Assembly (NCBI GenBank): GCA_030641665.1
Contig: DAOWHA010000049.1
Span: 1-19,541 of the forward strand
Reading direction: 5' to 3'
DNA length: 19,541 bases
Source of the DNA: JAGLTA01 sp023142625
GTDB lineage: Bacteria > Patescibacteriota > Patescibacteriia > JAACEG01
The notes under the pieces were generated by a model, which saw only the letters and a program-made list of their open reading frames with translations, had not been told where the DNA came from and made no database searches. Position numbers and translations under genes: made by a program. This document shows, piece after piece, positions 13,253 to 19,541 of the stretch (position 1 is its first letter; each line of letters opens with the position of its first letter).

Positions 13253-13453
13253 TTCCGAAATGAGCGATAGCGAAACGACTAACGAAGCAATTTCATTATA
13301 ATCGCTAATGGAATTCACCCTTTAGGGTTTCATTTTGAATAAATTTTAAATAAAATCCTAAAGGATAAATTCCAAATTTTTTTATTATATTCAGTAATGA
13401 GATTACTTCGTCGCACCTCATTCGCTTCGCTCATTCGGCTCCTCGCAAAGACA
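13253..13453. repeat. Degenerate palindromic repeat, copy 10 (rplC/rplD), with nested palindrome
   Basis: The right arm is intact (CAGTAATGAGATTACTTCGTCGC... to CTCGCAAAGACA). The left arm is altered: GAGCGATAGCGAAACGACTAACGAAGCAATTTCATTAT replaces the usual sequence and lacks TGTCTTTGCGAG. The apex has been replaced by a 64-base nested palindrome (13310-13373). It ends 11 bases from the rplC stop. The exact left border is uncertain. Together with the terminator before it, this accounts for the 321-base stretch after 13143. Confidence 0.75.
13310..13373. repeat. 64-bp nested inverted repeat inside copy 10
   Basis: GGAATTCACCCTTTAGG at the left end and the inverse of GGAATTTATCCTTTAGG at the right end form a 17-bp terminal inverted repeat with two mismatches. 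The interior is AT-rich. It replaces the apex of the surrounding repeat, which suggests insertion of one small palindrome into another. Confidence 0.65.
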
Positions 13454-13464
13454 ACTTTTTTTAT

Positions 13465-14136
13465 TTATTCTTTCTCTTTTTTTTTAATTCTGCTTTTAAT
13501 CTCCTCAACTTTCTTAACTTTCATATCTCCCTTGGCTTTAATTGAAACTAAACTATTCCGATGCCCTGGAACCGCGCCTTTTACTTTAATTAAATTTTTC
13601 TCTTTGTCAACCTCTATAATCTCTAAATTGCTCACAGACACCTGCTTGTTTCCCATCTGTCCTCCCATTTTTGTTCCTTTAAAAACATGGGCGGGACCGG
13701 TAGCTCCGATTGATCCTGGCATTCTTAATTGATCTTTTGTTCCGTGAGTTTTGTCCTGTCCGTGAAATCCCCATCTTTTAACAACGCCTTGAAATCCTTT
13801 TCCTTTTGAAACCGCCGTGGCTATAACCTTGTCTCCGACTTCAAAACTTTCTATATCTAAAATATCGCCTTTTTTAAAATCAAATTTTTCAGCGATGTCG
13901 TCTCTGAATTCTTTCAACCATCTAAAATTGCCCAGCCCTTTTAAAGCTCCCGCCAGCGGCTTATTTATCTTTTTCTTGCTTCCAAATCCAATTTGCGCTG
14001 CTTGATAGCCGTCTTTCTCTTTATATTTTACTTGCGTAATTTTGCATTCGCCAACCTTGATAACAGTCGCGGCTATAACAGCATCGCCTTTAAAAATCTG
14101 TGTCATATTTAATTTTTTCCCTAATATAAATTTCAT
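13465..14136 (-). CDS. rplC: 50S ribosomal protein L3
   Basis: L3 is one of the first proteins to bind 23S rRNA and reaches the peptidyl-transferase centre. The 223-residue product begins MKFILGKKLNMTQIFKGDA, has VSKGKGFQGVVKRWGFHGQDKTHGTKDQLRMPGSIGATGPAHVFKGTKMGGQMG (about residues 113-166) and GAVPGHRNSLVSIK near the end. All are typical. It is bounded by repeat copies 10 and 11. No SD. Confidence 0.97.
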   Translation of the reverse strand: MKFILGKKLNMTQIFKGDAVIAATVIKVGECKITQVKYKEKDGYQAAQIGFGSKKKINKPLAGALKGLGNFRWLKEFRDDIAEKFDFKKGDILDIESFEVGDKVIATAVSKGKGFQGVVKRWGFHGQDKTHGTKDQLRMPGSIGATGPAHVFKGTKMGGQMGNKQVSVSNLEIIEVDKEKNLIKVKGAVPGHRNSLVSIKAKGDMKVKKVEEIKSRIKKKEKE

Positions 14137-14169
14137 ATTCTGTAAATAAAAATTTCTTAAATTGCGATA

Positions 14170-14343
14170 TGTCTTTGCGAGGAGGCGATAGCCGACGAAG
14201 CAATCCCATTACTAAGCGGAATAAACTGTAATTATAGACTTTTCTGCTCAGTAATGAGATTGTCACCCTATCGGGTGACCACCCGTTAGGCGTGGCTTCG
14301 TCGCATCTCATTCGCTACGCTCATTCAGCTCCTCGCAAAGACA
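14170..14343. repeat. Intercistronic palindromic repeat, copy 11 (rpsJ/rplC), with insert
   Basis: A 174-base element nearly identical to copy 8 over its central part, with the 33-base insert at 14263-14295, but with the left arm reading GACGAAGCAATCCC and a different right tip (CATCTCATTCGCTACGCTC). The remaining 145 bases to the rpsJ stop (14344-14488) are AT-rich with nothing I can identify. Confidence 0.92.
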
Positions 14344-14488
14344 GACGAGGAACTTTATTTAAATTTTGGAAATAAAAACCGACTAACAGCATAGCCAGTA
14401 ATTTATATAAGCTTTATCTGTCTTCTTTTGTTATATTTTTAAAAAATTATTTAAAATTGTTAATAACATTTATATCTTTTGACGATTT

Positions 14489-14848
14489 TTACATCTTTAT
14501 CTCAATATTCACGCCGGAAGGAAGGGTTAAACTCATTAAACTGTCAACTATTTTCGGGGTAAAGTCAACTATGTCAAGTAATCTTTTATGAATTCTCATT
14601 TCGTATTGTTCGCGCGCATCCTTATGCACAAAAGTTGACTTCAAGACCGTATATTTCTTAATCTCGGTAGGCAGCGGAATAGGTCCGTTTACAACAGCGC
14701 CCAGCCTTTCAACTGTATCTATAATCTTTTTTGTTGACTGATCAATAACGCGGCTGTCAAAAGCCTTGATTTTAATCCTGATTCTTTGGCTGGAATTTTC
14801 CTGCTTAGAATCTTTTAAGTCTTCTTTGTTTGTTTTACTCTCGCTCAT
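14489..14848 (-). CDS. rpsJ: 30S ribosomal protein S10
   Basis: S10 is a small-subunit head protein that also acts as transcription factor NusE in antitermination complexes. The core begins at about residue 22 (RIRIKIKAFDSRVIDQSTKKII), with GPIPLPTEIKKYTVLKSTFVHKDAREQYEMRIHKRLLDI (about 55-93) and the C-terminal LPSGVNIEIK. An extra polar N-terminus of about 20 residues (MSESKTNKEDLKDSKQENSS) makes it 119 rather than about 102 residues. It opens the S10 gene order after tuf. No SD. Confidence 0.97.
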   Translation of the reverse strand: MSESKTNKEDLKDSKQENSSQRIRIKIKAFDSRVIDQSTKKIIDTVERLGAVVNGPIPLPTEIKKYTVLKSTFVHKDAREQYEMRIHKRLLDIVDFTPKIVDSLMSLTLPSGVNIEIKM

Positions 14849-14879
14849 TACTTTATATTAAAATAAATCAAAATAATCA

Positions 14880-14901
14880 CGCTCCGACGGACATCGGAGC
14901 G
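14880..14901 (-). other. Hairpin between tuf and rpsJ
   Basis: A perfect 8-bp stem (CGCTCCGA with TCGGAGCG, 6-base loop) lies 12 bases after the tuf stop. On the operon strand it is followed by TGATTATTTTGATTTATTTT, only moderately U-rich. It could be a partial terminator or a processing site that lets tuf be made in excess over the ribosomal proteins. Confidence 0.45.
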
Positions 14902-14913
14902 GGACTGGCTAAC

Positions 14914-16104
14914 TTATTTTATAATTTTAGCAATAACACCTGCGCCTACGGTTCTACCGCCTTCGCGTATAGCGAATTTCTGCTTCTCTTCTAACGCAAT
15001 AGGGCTGATTAATTTAATATTCAGATTAACAGTATCTCCAGGCATTACCATTTCTGTGCCTTCGGGCAGAATAACTTCTCCTGTGACATCTGTTGTCCTA
15101 ATATAAAATTGCGGCTTATATCCCTTGAAAAACGGCTTATGCCTTCCGCCTTCTTCCTTGCTCAAAATATACACTTCGCCTTCAAATTCAGTGTGCGGAG
15201 TGACTGTTCCCGGTTTTACTAAAACCTGCCCTCTTTCAACTTCGTCTTTTTTAGTTCCCCTAAGCAAAATTCCAGCATTGTCTCCGGCGCGTCCTTCGTC
15301 TAACTGCTTGTTAAACATCTCAATCCCAGTCACTGTTGTTTTTTTAGTCTCTCCTAATCCGACTATCTCTATCTCTTCGCCGATTTTTACAACTCCTCTT
15401 TCAATCCTTCCCGTAACAACAGTTCCGCGTCCTTCAATAGAGAAGATATCCTCAATCGGCATCAAGAACGGCTTTTCAACATCCCTTTTTGGTTCGGGGA
15501 TAGTTTCGTCAACAGCTTTGATTAAATCAAGAATCGGCTGATAAAATTTTTCATCTTCAGGATTTTCAAGCGCTTTTAACGCTGATCCGCGAATTATAGG
15601 AGTGTTATCGCCGGGGAATTCATATTTGTTTAAAAGATCCCTGATTTCCTGCTCAACCAAATCAATTAATTCTTCGTCTTCTACTTGGTCAACTTTATTT
15701 AAAAATACGACAATATAAGGAACTCCGACTTGGCGCGCCAATAAAATATGCTCGCGAGTCTGCGGCATCGGTCCGTCTGTGGCTGAAACAACTAAAATCG
15801 CTCCGTCCATCTGCGCCGCTCCAGTAATCATATTCTTGACATAATCGGCGTGTCCTGGACAGTCAACATGGGCATAATGCCTGTTGTCAGATTCGTATTC
15901 TTGATGAGAAGTCGCGATTGTAATTCCGCGCTCTTTTTCTTCAGGGGCAGCGTCAATCTGATCAACGCTTTTATCAGACGCTTTATATCCCTTTAATCCT
16001 AAAACTTTTAAAATAGCCGCTGTTAAAGTGGTTTTTCCATGGTCAACATGACCGATAGTTCCCACATTTATGTGCGGCTTTGTGCGTTCAAATTTTTCTG
16101 CCAT
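14914..16104 (-). CDS. tuf: Elongation factor Tu
   Basis: EF-Tu is the GTPase that delivers aminoacyl-tRNA to the ribosomal A site. I choose the ATG at 16102-16104, giving MAEKFERTKPHINVGTIGHV as in most EF-Tu; a TTG five codons upstream is possible but not needed. The 396-residue product shows all GTPase motifs: GHVDHGKT (18-25), DCPGH (81-85), NKVD (136-139) and SAL (174-176), then beta-barrel domains 2 and 3 ending GGRTVGAGVIAKII. A good promoter lies upstream and there is no SD. rpsL, rpsG and fusA, which often precede tuf, are not here. Confidence 0.98.
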   Translation of the reverse strand: MAEKFERTKPHINVGTIGHVDHGKTTLTAAILKVLGLKGYKASDKSVDQIDAAPEEKERGITIATSHQEYESDNRHYAHVDCPGHADYVKNMITGAAQMDGAILVVSATDGPMPQTREHILLARQVGVPYIVVFLNKVDQVEDEELIDLVEQEIRDLLNKYEFPGDNTPIIRGSALKALENPEDEKFYQPILDLIKAVDETIPEPKRDVEKPFLMPIEDIFSIEGRGTVVTGRIERGVVKIGEEIEIVGLGETKKTTVTGIEMFNKQLDEGRAGDNAGILLRGTKKDEVERGQVLVKPGTVTPHTEFEGEVYILSKEEGGRHKPFFKGYKPQFYIRTTDVTGEVILPEGTEMVMPGDTVNLNIKLISPIALEEKQKFAIREGGRTVGAGVIAKIIK

Positions 16105-16221
16105 TTTTTTATTAGTCAAATAAACAACTTTTGCTTGTTAAGTTAAACAAAAACTCACAGCAAAAAATAAGATTGGCTGTTTATTTATTTAATTAAAATA
16201 ATTAAGAGTTATTTTTTATCT

Positions 16222-16249
16222 ATGTTATCACATAATATAAAGTTGTCAA
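16222..16249 (-). promoter_or_regulatory. Promoter of the tuf-S10-spc superoperon
   Basis: On the minus strand TTGACA (16244-16249) and TAACAT (16222-16227) are separated by 16 bases, with TGA directly before the -10 (extended -10). RNA would start near 16214, giving a leader of about 110 AT-rich bases before tuf. It is the best promoter on this strand upstream of the ribosomal genes. Confidence 0.65.
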
Positions 16250-16262
16250 TAGAATATAAAAT

Positions 16263-16796
16263 TTACGAAAAATTTTTCTGCTGGGACATATTAATTACAT
16301 CTTTAATTGACCCGTTAGATACATAATATATCTTTCCTTCTTTGTCTCTCAGCACGGTAGAACGCATTGTAATTCTGATAACATTGCCTTCGGAACTGCC
16401 TATTTTTACTTTATCGCCGATGCCGTATTGATTTTCAACTAAAATAAAAAGCCCTGAAACAAAATCCTTGACTAATGATTGAGCGCCAAAACCGATAGCC
16501 AGTCCGATGACTCCCGCGCCTGCTAAAATCGGCCTTATGTCAATGCCGAACAAATTTAAAACCATAAACAAAATTATGGCGTAAATAATAATGTTTCCGA
16601 TTGATAAGATGATATTGCCCAAAGTTTCCGCTCTTTTTTCTTTTTGGGAAATATGCAAATCGTCTCCGTCGTCAACTATCCGCGCCAGCCGCTTTACGAT
16701 TAATTTTAAAGTTATTCTGCCTAAAAAAAACAAAACAACAATCCAGATAATTTCCACCGCGTTTTGTTTAATAATGTTAATAATAAATTCTTGCAT
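16263..16796 (-). CDS. Short MscS-family mechanosensitive channel
   Basis: MscS channels open under membrane tension to release solutes during hypo-osmotic shock. This 177-residue version has hydrophobic segments at about 13-30, 62-84 and 92-122; the last is the pore-lining helix region with AGAGVIGLAIGFGAQSLVKDFVSGLFILVENQYGIGD, the strongest MscS signature. The beta domain (VKIGSSEGNVIRITMRSTVLRDKEGKIYYVSNGSI) follows, but the protein ends soon after at about 170, so the C-terminal alpha/beta domain that forms the cytoplasmic cage is missing. No frameshifted remainder is seen downstream. It lies 20 bases after the DUF5671-like gene, probably in one operon. No SD. Confidence 0.9.
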   Translation of the reverse strand: MQEFIINIIKQNAVEIIWIVVLFFLGRITLKLIVKRLARIVDDGDDLHISQKEKRAETLGNIILSIGNIIIYAIILFMVLNLFGIDIRPILAGAGVIGLAIGFGAQSLVKDFVSGLFILVENQYGIGDKVKIGSSEGNVIRITMRSTVLRDKEGKIYYVSNGSIKDVINMSQQKNFS

Positions 16797-16816
16797 AATT
16801 TTTTATGTTAATAAAT

Positions 16817-17758
16817 TTAATCCATATTATATTCTTTTTGCTCTATATTTTGATCAATACACTGAGTCCCTGCTTTATGCGGCCATTTTTCGCGGTAAAA
16901 CCGATTGCTAACATCCTGGTTATCCACATTTGAAGTCCTGAATACCGCGCAAAGTTGATATTTTTTATCCCCGATTACCTTATACTCATATGCATGACCA
17001 GTGTCTGGATCTTTAAGATTTTCTTCAGTCACAAACAATACTTCAGACTTCAGTTCTTTCAGGGTGGCTGGCAGTTTTTGATTCTCGCTGTAATAATTAT
17101 TTAATCCATTGGAAATACTATTAAAATCCTCTAATACCGCGTTATCTAATTTCCAGTCGCGCGCCTGCTGGGGTGATTCAACAATTAGCAAAGCCGATAC
17201 AAAAGTTGCGATAATAATTATTAGGGAGCCGTAAAAATACATTTTGATCACATTATCTTTTTGGCCAACAACTTTATCCCGCCGAATATCATGAAGATAA
17301 AAGGTAAAAACAATTGCCGAGATGCCCATGGCAGTGATAGTCTTGAGAATGAATTTAATGGTTAACTCGCCTCCTAAATAATTGTTAATCAAACCAATAA
17401 ACCAACCCAGAATAATAAGCGAAGAAACCAACAAGATGAAATAGGTCAGCCACTTGCGCACACCTGAATCTTTAGCTAAAACACCCTTGAAAAGATCCCT
17501 GTAAATCTGCCGGCTGGTCAGAAAAAAAAGCGGGACAGCCACAATTAATGTAGCAATAGCAAACCTTAACAGGTCTGAGGAAAAACTTTCTCCAAACCGA
17601 CCAATCGGATCTGGAATATATTTGTTAATGATTTGAAAAATAACCATCCCTGCAGACAAAGTAGTTAGCACCAGCGCCACTAAAGACAGCATATAGAGAA
17701 AAGCAAACTTTGCTGAATGATTATTTATTTCTTGTTCTTGTTCTTGTTCTTGTTCCAT
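16817..17758 (-). CDS. DUF5671-like membrane protein with pseudopilin-like C-terminus
   Basis: I assign this to the DUF5671 type from memory of Patescibacteria proteins; its function is unknown. Numbering from the first possible start, five hydrophobic segments lie at about 24-48, 68-88, 112-133, 143-162 and 180-200, after an SAKFAFLYMLSLVAL opening. An extracytoplasmic tail (about 205-320) has LPATLKELK and LKDPDTGHAYEYKVIG, resembling the C-terminal part of type II/IV pseudopilins. Two ATG starts are possible, at 17779 and 17758; I prefer 17758 because the promoter's -10 box ends only five bases before the first. The N-terminus has Glu-Gln repeats from a hexanucleotide tandem repeat. Confidence 0.75.
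   Translation of the reverse strand: MEQEQEQEQEINNHSAKFAFLYMLSLVALVLTTLSAGMVIFQIINKYIPDPIGRFGESFSSDLLRFAIATLIVAVPLFFLTSRQIYRDLFKGVLAKDSGVRKWLTYFILLVSSLIILGWFIGLINNYLGGELTIKFILKTITAMGISAIVFTFYLHDIRRDKVVGQKDNVIKMYFYGSLIIIIATFVSALLIVESPQQARDWKLDNAVLEDFNSISNGLNNYYSENQKLPATLKELKSEVLFVTEENLKDPDTGHAYEYKVIGDKKYQLCAVFRTSNVDNQDVSNRFYREKWPHKAGTQCIDQNIEQKEYNMD
17731..17754. repeat. Hexanucleotide tandem repeat (CTTGTT)x4
   Basis: Four exact copies of a 6-base unit encode the Glu-Gln run near the N-terminus of the DUF5671-like protein. Because the unit is a multiple of three, copy changes would alter length but not frame. Confidence 0.85.
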
Positions 17759-17783
17759 AATTTTATTATTTATATTCATTTAC

Positions 17784-17812
17784 ATTATAATCTAAAATTA
17801 AAAATTGCGCAA
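17784..17812 (-). promoter_or_regulatory. Promoter candidate for the DUF5671-like/MscS operon
   Basis: A perfect TATAAT (17784-17789) lies 17 bases after TTGCGC (17807-17812) on the minus strand. The RNA would start near 17777, so the ATG at 17779 would be at or before the RNA's first base; this supports the later start at 17758. Confidence 0.45.
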
Positions 17813-17992
17813 TAATTTTACTCTCTTAGAAAAAAAGCTTGCGAACTATCAAATGAGAAATTTTATTTCCCCACCAAAACATTTCTTTGTAATAAAAGAA
17901 ATAGTCTTTTTAAAACTCCGCGTCAAACCTGCGCGCTTATTGAATATCTGATTTTTTTATAATTGAAATAATTTTTTTTGAATTTTTTTGTG

Positions 17993-18028
17993 TGAACATA
18001 CCATGGTATGTTCATTGGTATGTTCATT
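17993..18028. promoter_or_regulatory. Perfect 22-bp palindrome with tandem half-site, operator-like
   Basis: TGAACATACCATGGTATGTT continues with CA to make a 22-bp perfect palindrome (17993-18014). Its right part GGTATGTTCATT (18005-18016) is repeated exactly and immediately at 18017-18028. Such an arrangement of one full site plus one half-site suits a dimeric repressor, but the regulated gene is not evident. The GAAC and GTTC halves are 12 bases apart, too far for the Gram-positive LexA box. Confidence 0.5.
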
Positions 18029-18263
18029 AATTTTCTTTCTGTAATTAAAATCTACAATATTTATTTTTGACATATCCAAAAACTTGCGCCAAATTTTTCG
18101 CCTCAAAAACTTCCCGCATTGAAACATTCCATAAAATTTCCATATTTAAAAGTATTTTTTCAGTCTCAGAAATACTCAAATATAACAAATTCACGGTGTT
18201 TAAGTTGTTCAACCAAAATCTTTAAGTTGTTGTTCGGATTGATGATATAATAATTATAAATTT

Positions 18264-19442
18264 CTATTTCTTGAATCTTATAGCCGCAACACCATGCTCA
18301 TTTTTATCGCTGTCATAAGTATAAATCTCAATTATATCCTCATTCTCTAATTTTTTTATTAAATCTCTGGTTTCTTGAAAATCATAACCTTTATTTCCAA
18401 GGATATTTATTATAAAATTTTGCAAACCAACAAAACAATCTGCAGATTTTTTTGCCCAATTTATACTAATATCAAGTTCATTAACCAAAATATCTCTTGT
18501 TATTTTTTCAAAACTCAAAAAACTACTCATAATATGCTGTTTATCTCCATAACTAAAAGATATTTTGTCAATTTCATCATTCGCCTCTTTCATGATTAGT
18601 ATTAAATCTTTAACTAGTTCTATACACTTATTCTGTTCTTCCAAAGTAAATAAATTATTATGTGCAATTTTATGCCTAATCTTTTCTAACTCTTCCCATT
18701 TGTTTTGAAAATTATTTTCTTTGAATTTTGCCTTGAAGAATTTATTATAATTTGTTTGAATGCCTCTTTTAAAATTTTTTAGAGATTCTACTGTTTCTTC
18801 TAACTTTACTACTTTATTTATGATATCTTCCCTACTTAAATTACCCGTTGATTGAGAATGAATCAACTTTCCTAACTCGCCAAAATCAATTAGATATACT
18901 TCATTATCAATGTACTCAGAAAATATTGTTTCATTATTTTTTCTTAAATTTGTCTTTTTTTGCATCTCTGCTCCAGCAGTTAATTTCCACCACTCTGGAC
19001 CTAATTTAGTTACAAAAAATTTAATCAAATACTTCCTTAAAAAAGATTCTACTTTATATATATGTGGATATAAACCTTTTGCAATAGATAGTGATATATC
19101 ATCCTCTAATACATATAATGAATCAAATCCTAAAGATTTTAAATATTTCAACAACGGAATCCTAAAAGATTCCAGCTGAGAAAACTTTCCACTTACCGTT
19201 ATTATGAAAACCTGTCTTAACTCTGTCGCTGACCTATCTTCACTGACATCTAATTTTTTTATGAATATTTTTATTTCTTTTTTTACATCAACCACAGCAG
19301 CTCCTTCAATTTTAGGTTCAATCCATAATTTATTATTTGACAGTAAATTATGACAAAATGCAATAGGATTTTCAATAACTACTTTCCCGTTAATATCTGT
19401 AACTAAAATCTCAAAATAATATTTTTCTGGTTTTGACTTCAT
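18264..19442 (-). CDS. Unrecognised protein with HEPN-like RxxxxH motif
   Basis: I do not recognise this 392-residue protein with certainty. The N-terminal about 110 residues look like a mixed alpha/beta domain (YYFEILVTDINGKVVIENPI..., with TELRQVFIITVSGKFSQL). From about 123 to 290 it is helical: GLYPHIYKVESFLRKYLIKFF resembles the start of Swt1-like or Apea-type HEPN domains, and WEELEKIRHKIAHNN contains Arg256-x4-His261, the catalytic RxxxxH of HEPN ribonucleases. HEPN proteins often act as RNases in defence or toxin systems; that role here is inferred from the motif. The C-terminal 100 residues are helical with a final beta hairpin. No transmembrane segment. The ATG at 19440-19442 has no SD. 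Confidence 0.65.
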   Translation of the reverse strand: MKSKPEKYYFEILVTDINGKVVIENPIAFCHNLLSNNKLWIEPKIEGAAVVDVKKEIKIFIKKLDVSEDRSATELRQVFIITVSGKFSQLESFRIPLLKYLKSLGFDSLYVLEDDISLSIAKGLYPHIYKVESFLRKYLIKFFVTKLGPEWWKLTAGAEMQKKTNLRKNNETIFSEYIDNEVYLIDFGELGKLIHSQSTGNLSREDIINKVVKLEETVESLKNFKRGIQTNYNKFFKAKFKENNFQNKWEELEKIRHKIAHNNLFTLEEQNKCIELVKDLILIMKEANDEIDKISFSYGDKQHIMSSFLSFEKITRDILVNELDISINWAKKSADCFVGLQNFIINILGNKGYDFQETRDLIKKLENEDIIEIYTYDSDKNEHGVAAIRFKK

Positions 19443-19455
19443 AATGTTTTTATTA

Positions 19456-19484
19456 ATTATTTACACAAACAACCCTTACATCAA
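19456..19484 (-). promoter_or_regulatory. Weak promoter candidate for the HEPN-like gene
   Basis: TTGATG (19479-19484) and AATAAT (19456-19461) with a 17-base spacer on the minus strand, ending 13 bases before the ATG. The AT-rich context makes chance matches likely. The rest of the window end (19485-19541) shows nothing identifiable. Confidence 0.3.
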
Positions 19485-19541
19485 CCTTTTTTCCAGCTTT
19501 CTGCTTGGGTAATTTATTGTTGTTTTGATTTAATTAAATTA

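Larger units (their letters stand above)
17780..18263. other. 484-base gap: promoter, palindrome and possible gene remnants
   Basis: Apart from the promoter at 17784-17812 and the palindrome at 17993-18028, no convincing gene is present. Two short minus-strand frames deserve mention: 18045-18143 (32 residues, MEILWNVSMREVFEAKNLAQ...; open further upstream without a good start) and 17957-18073 (38 residues, containing NEHTNEHT). They overlap in different frames. The first has a protein-like composition and could be a remnant of a decayed gene; neither has an SD. Confidence 0.4.

Noticed and set aside
4875..14343. CRISPR array
   Set aside because: Repeats are long palindromes separated by whole genes, with no regular short spacers and no cas genes.
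15125..15541. 138-codon plus-strand frame opposite tuf
   Set aside because: It is the antisense shadow of the highly conserved EF-Tu gene, with Ser/Pro-rich composition and no SD.
17993..18014. LexA (SOS) box
   Set aside because: The GAAC and GTTC halves are separated by 12 bases, not four as in the Gram-positive LexA box.

Overview
The window is an AT-rich bacterial chromosome segment dominated by the S10-spc ribosomal-protein superoperon, transcribed leftward on the minus strand. The gene set points to a candidate phyla radiation (Patescibacteria, probably Parcubacteria-like) organism. rpmD (L30) is missing between rpsE and rplO, as is usual in that group; a DUF5671-type membrane protein lies next to the operon; and the ribosomal genes almost all start without a Shine-Dalgarno (SD) sequence. 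TGA is used as a stop, so recoding of TGA is unlikely. The lineage call is inference from these traits.

Layout, right to left in the direction of transcription. An unrecognised protein with a HEPN-like RxxxxH motif (18264-19442) is followed by a 484-base gap with a perfect 22-bp palindrome. Then come a DUF5671-like membrane gene and a short MscS channel gene. A good promoter (16222-16249) drives tuf, rpsJ, rplC, rplD, rplW, rplB, rpsS, rplV, rpsC, rplP, rpmC, rpsQ, rplN, rplX, rplE, rpsN, rpsH, rplF, rplR, rpsE, rplO and secY. The order is canonical except for the missing rpmD and the absence of rpsL-rpsG-fusA before tuf.

Two things are unusual. First, almost every intercistronic gap from rplC to rplE carries a 110-200 base palindromic repeat: eleven copies, all in the same orientation, with ends TGTCTTTGCGAG...CTCGCAAAGACA. 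In the operon mRNA each would fold into a long hairpin between two cistrons. Five copies carry the same 33-base hairpin insert, and a related hairpin stands alone between rpsN and rpsH. Two further palindromic families occur at rplN/rplX and rplO/secY.

Second, two complete plus-strand mini transcription units sit inside the minus-strand operon. One, at rpsS/rplB, has two overlapping small genes; the other, at rplD/rplC, has one. Each has a TTGACA promoter whose -35 box overlaps the start codon of the neighbouring ribosomal gene, a strong SD, and a 21-bp-stem intrinsic terminator that works only on the plus strand. A fourth small gene with a strong SD lies in the sense direction between rplN and rplX. 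None of the four small proteins is recognised. These cassettes are the best candidates for something undescribed.
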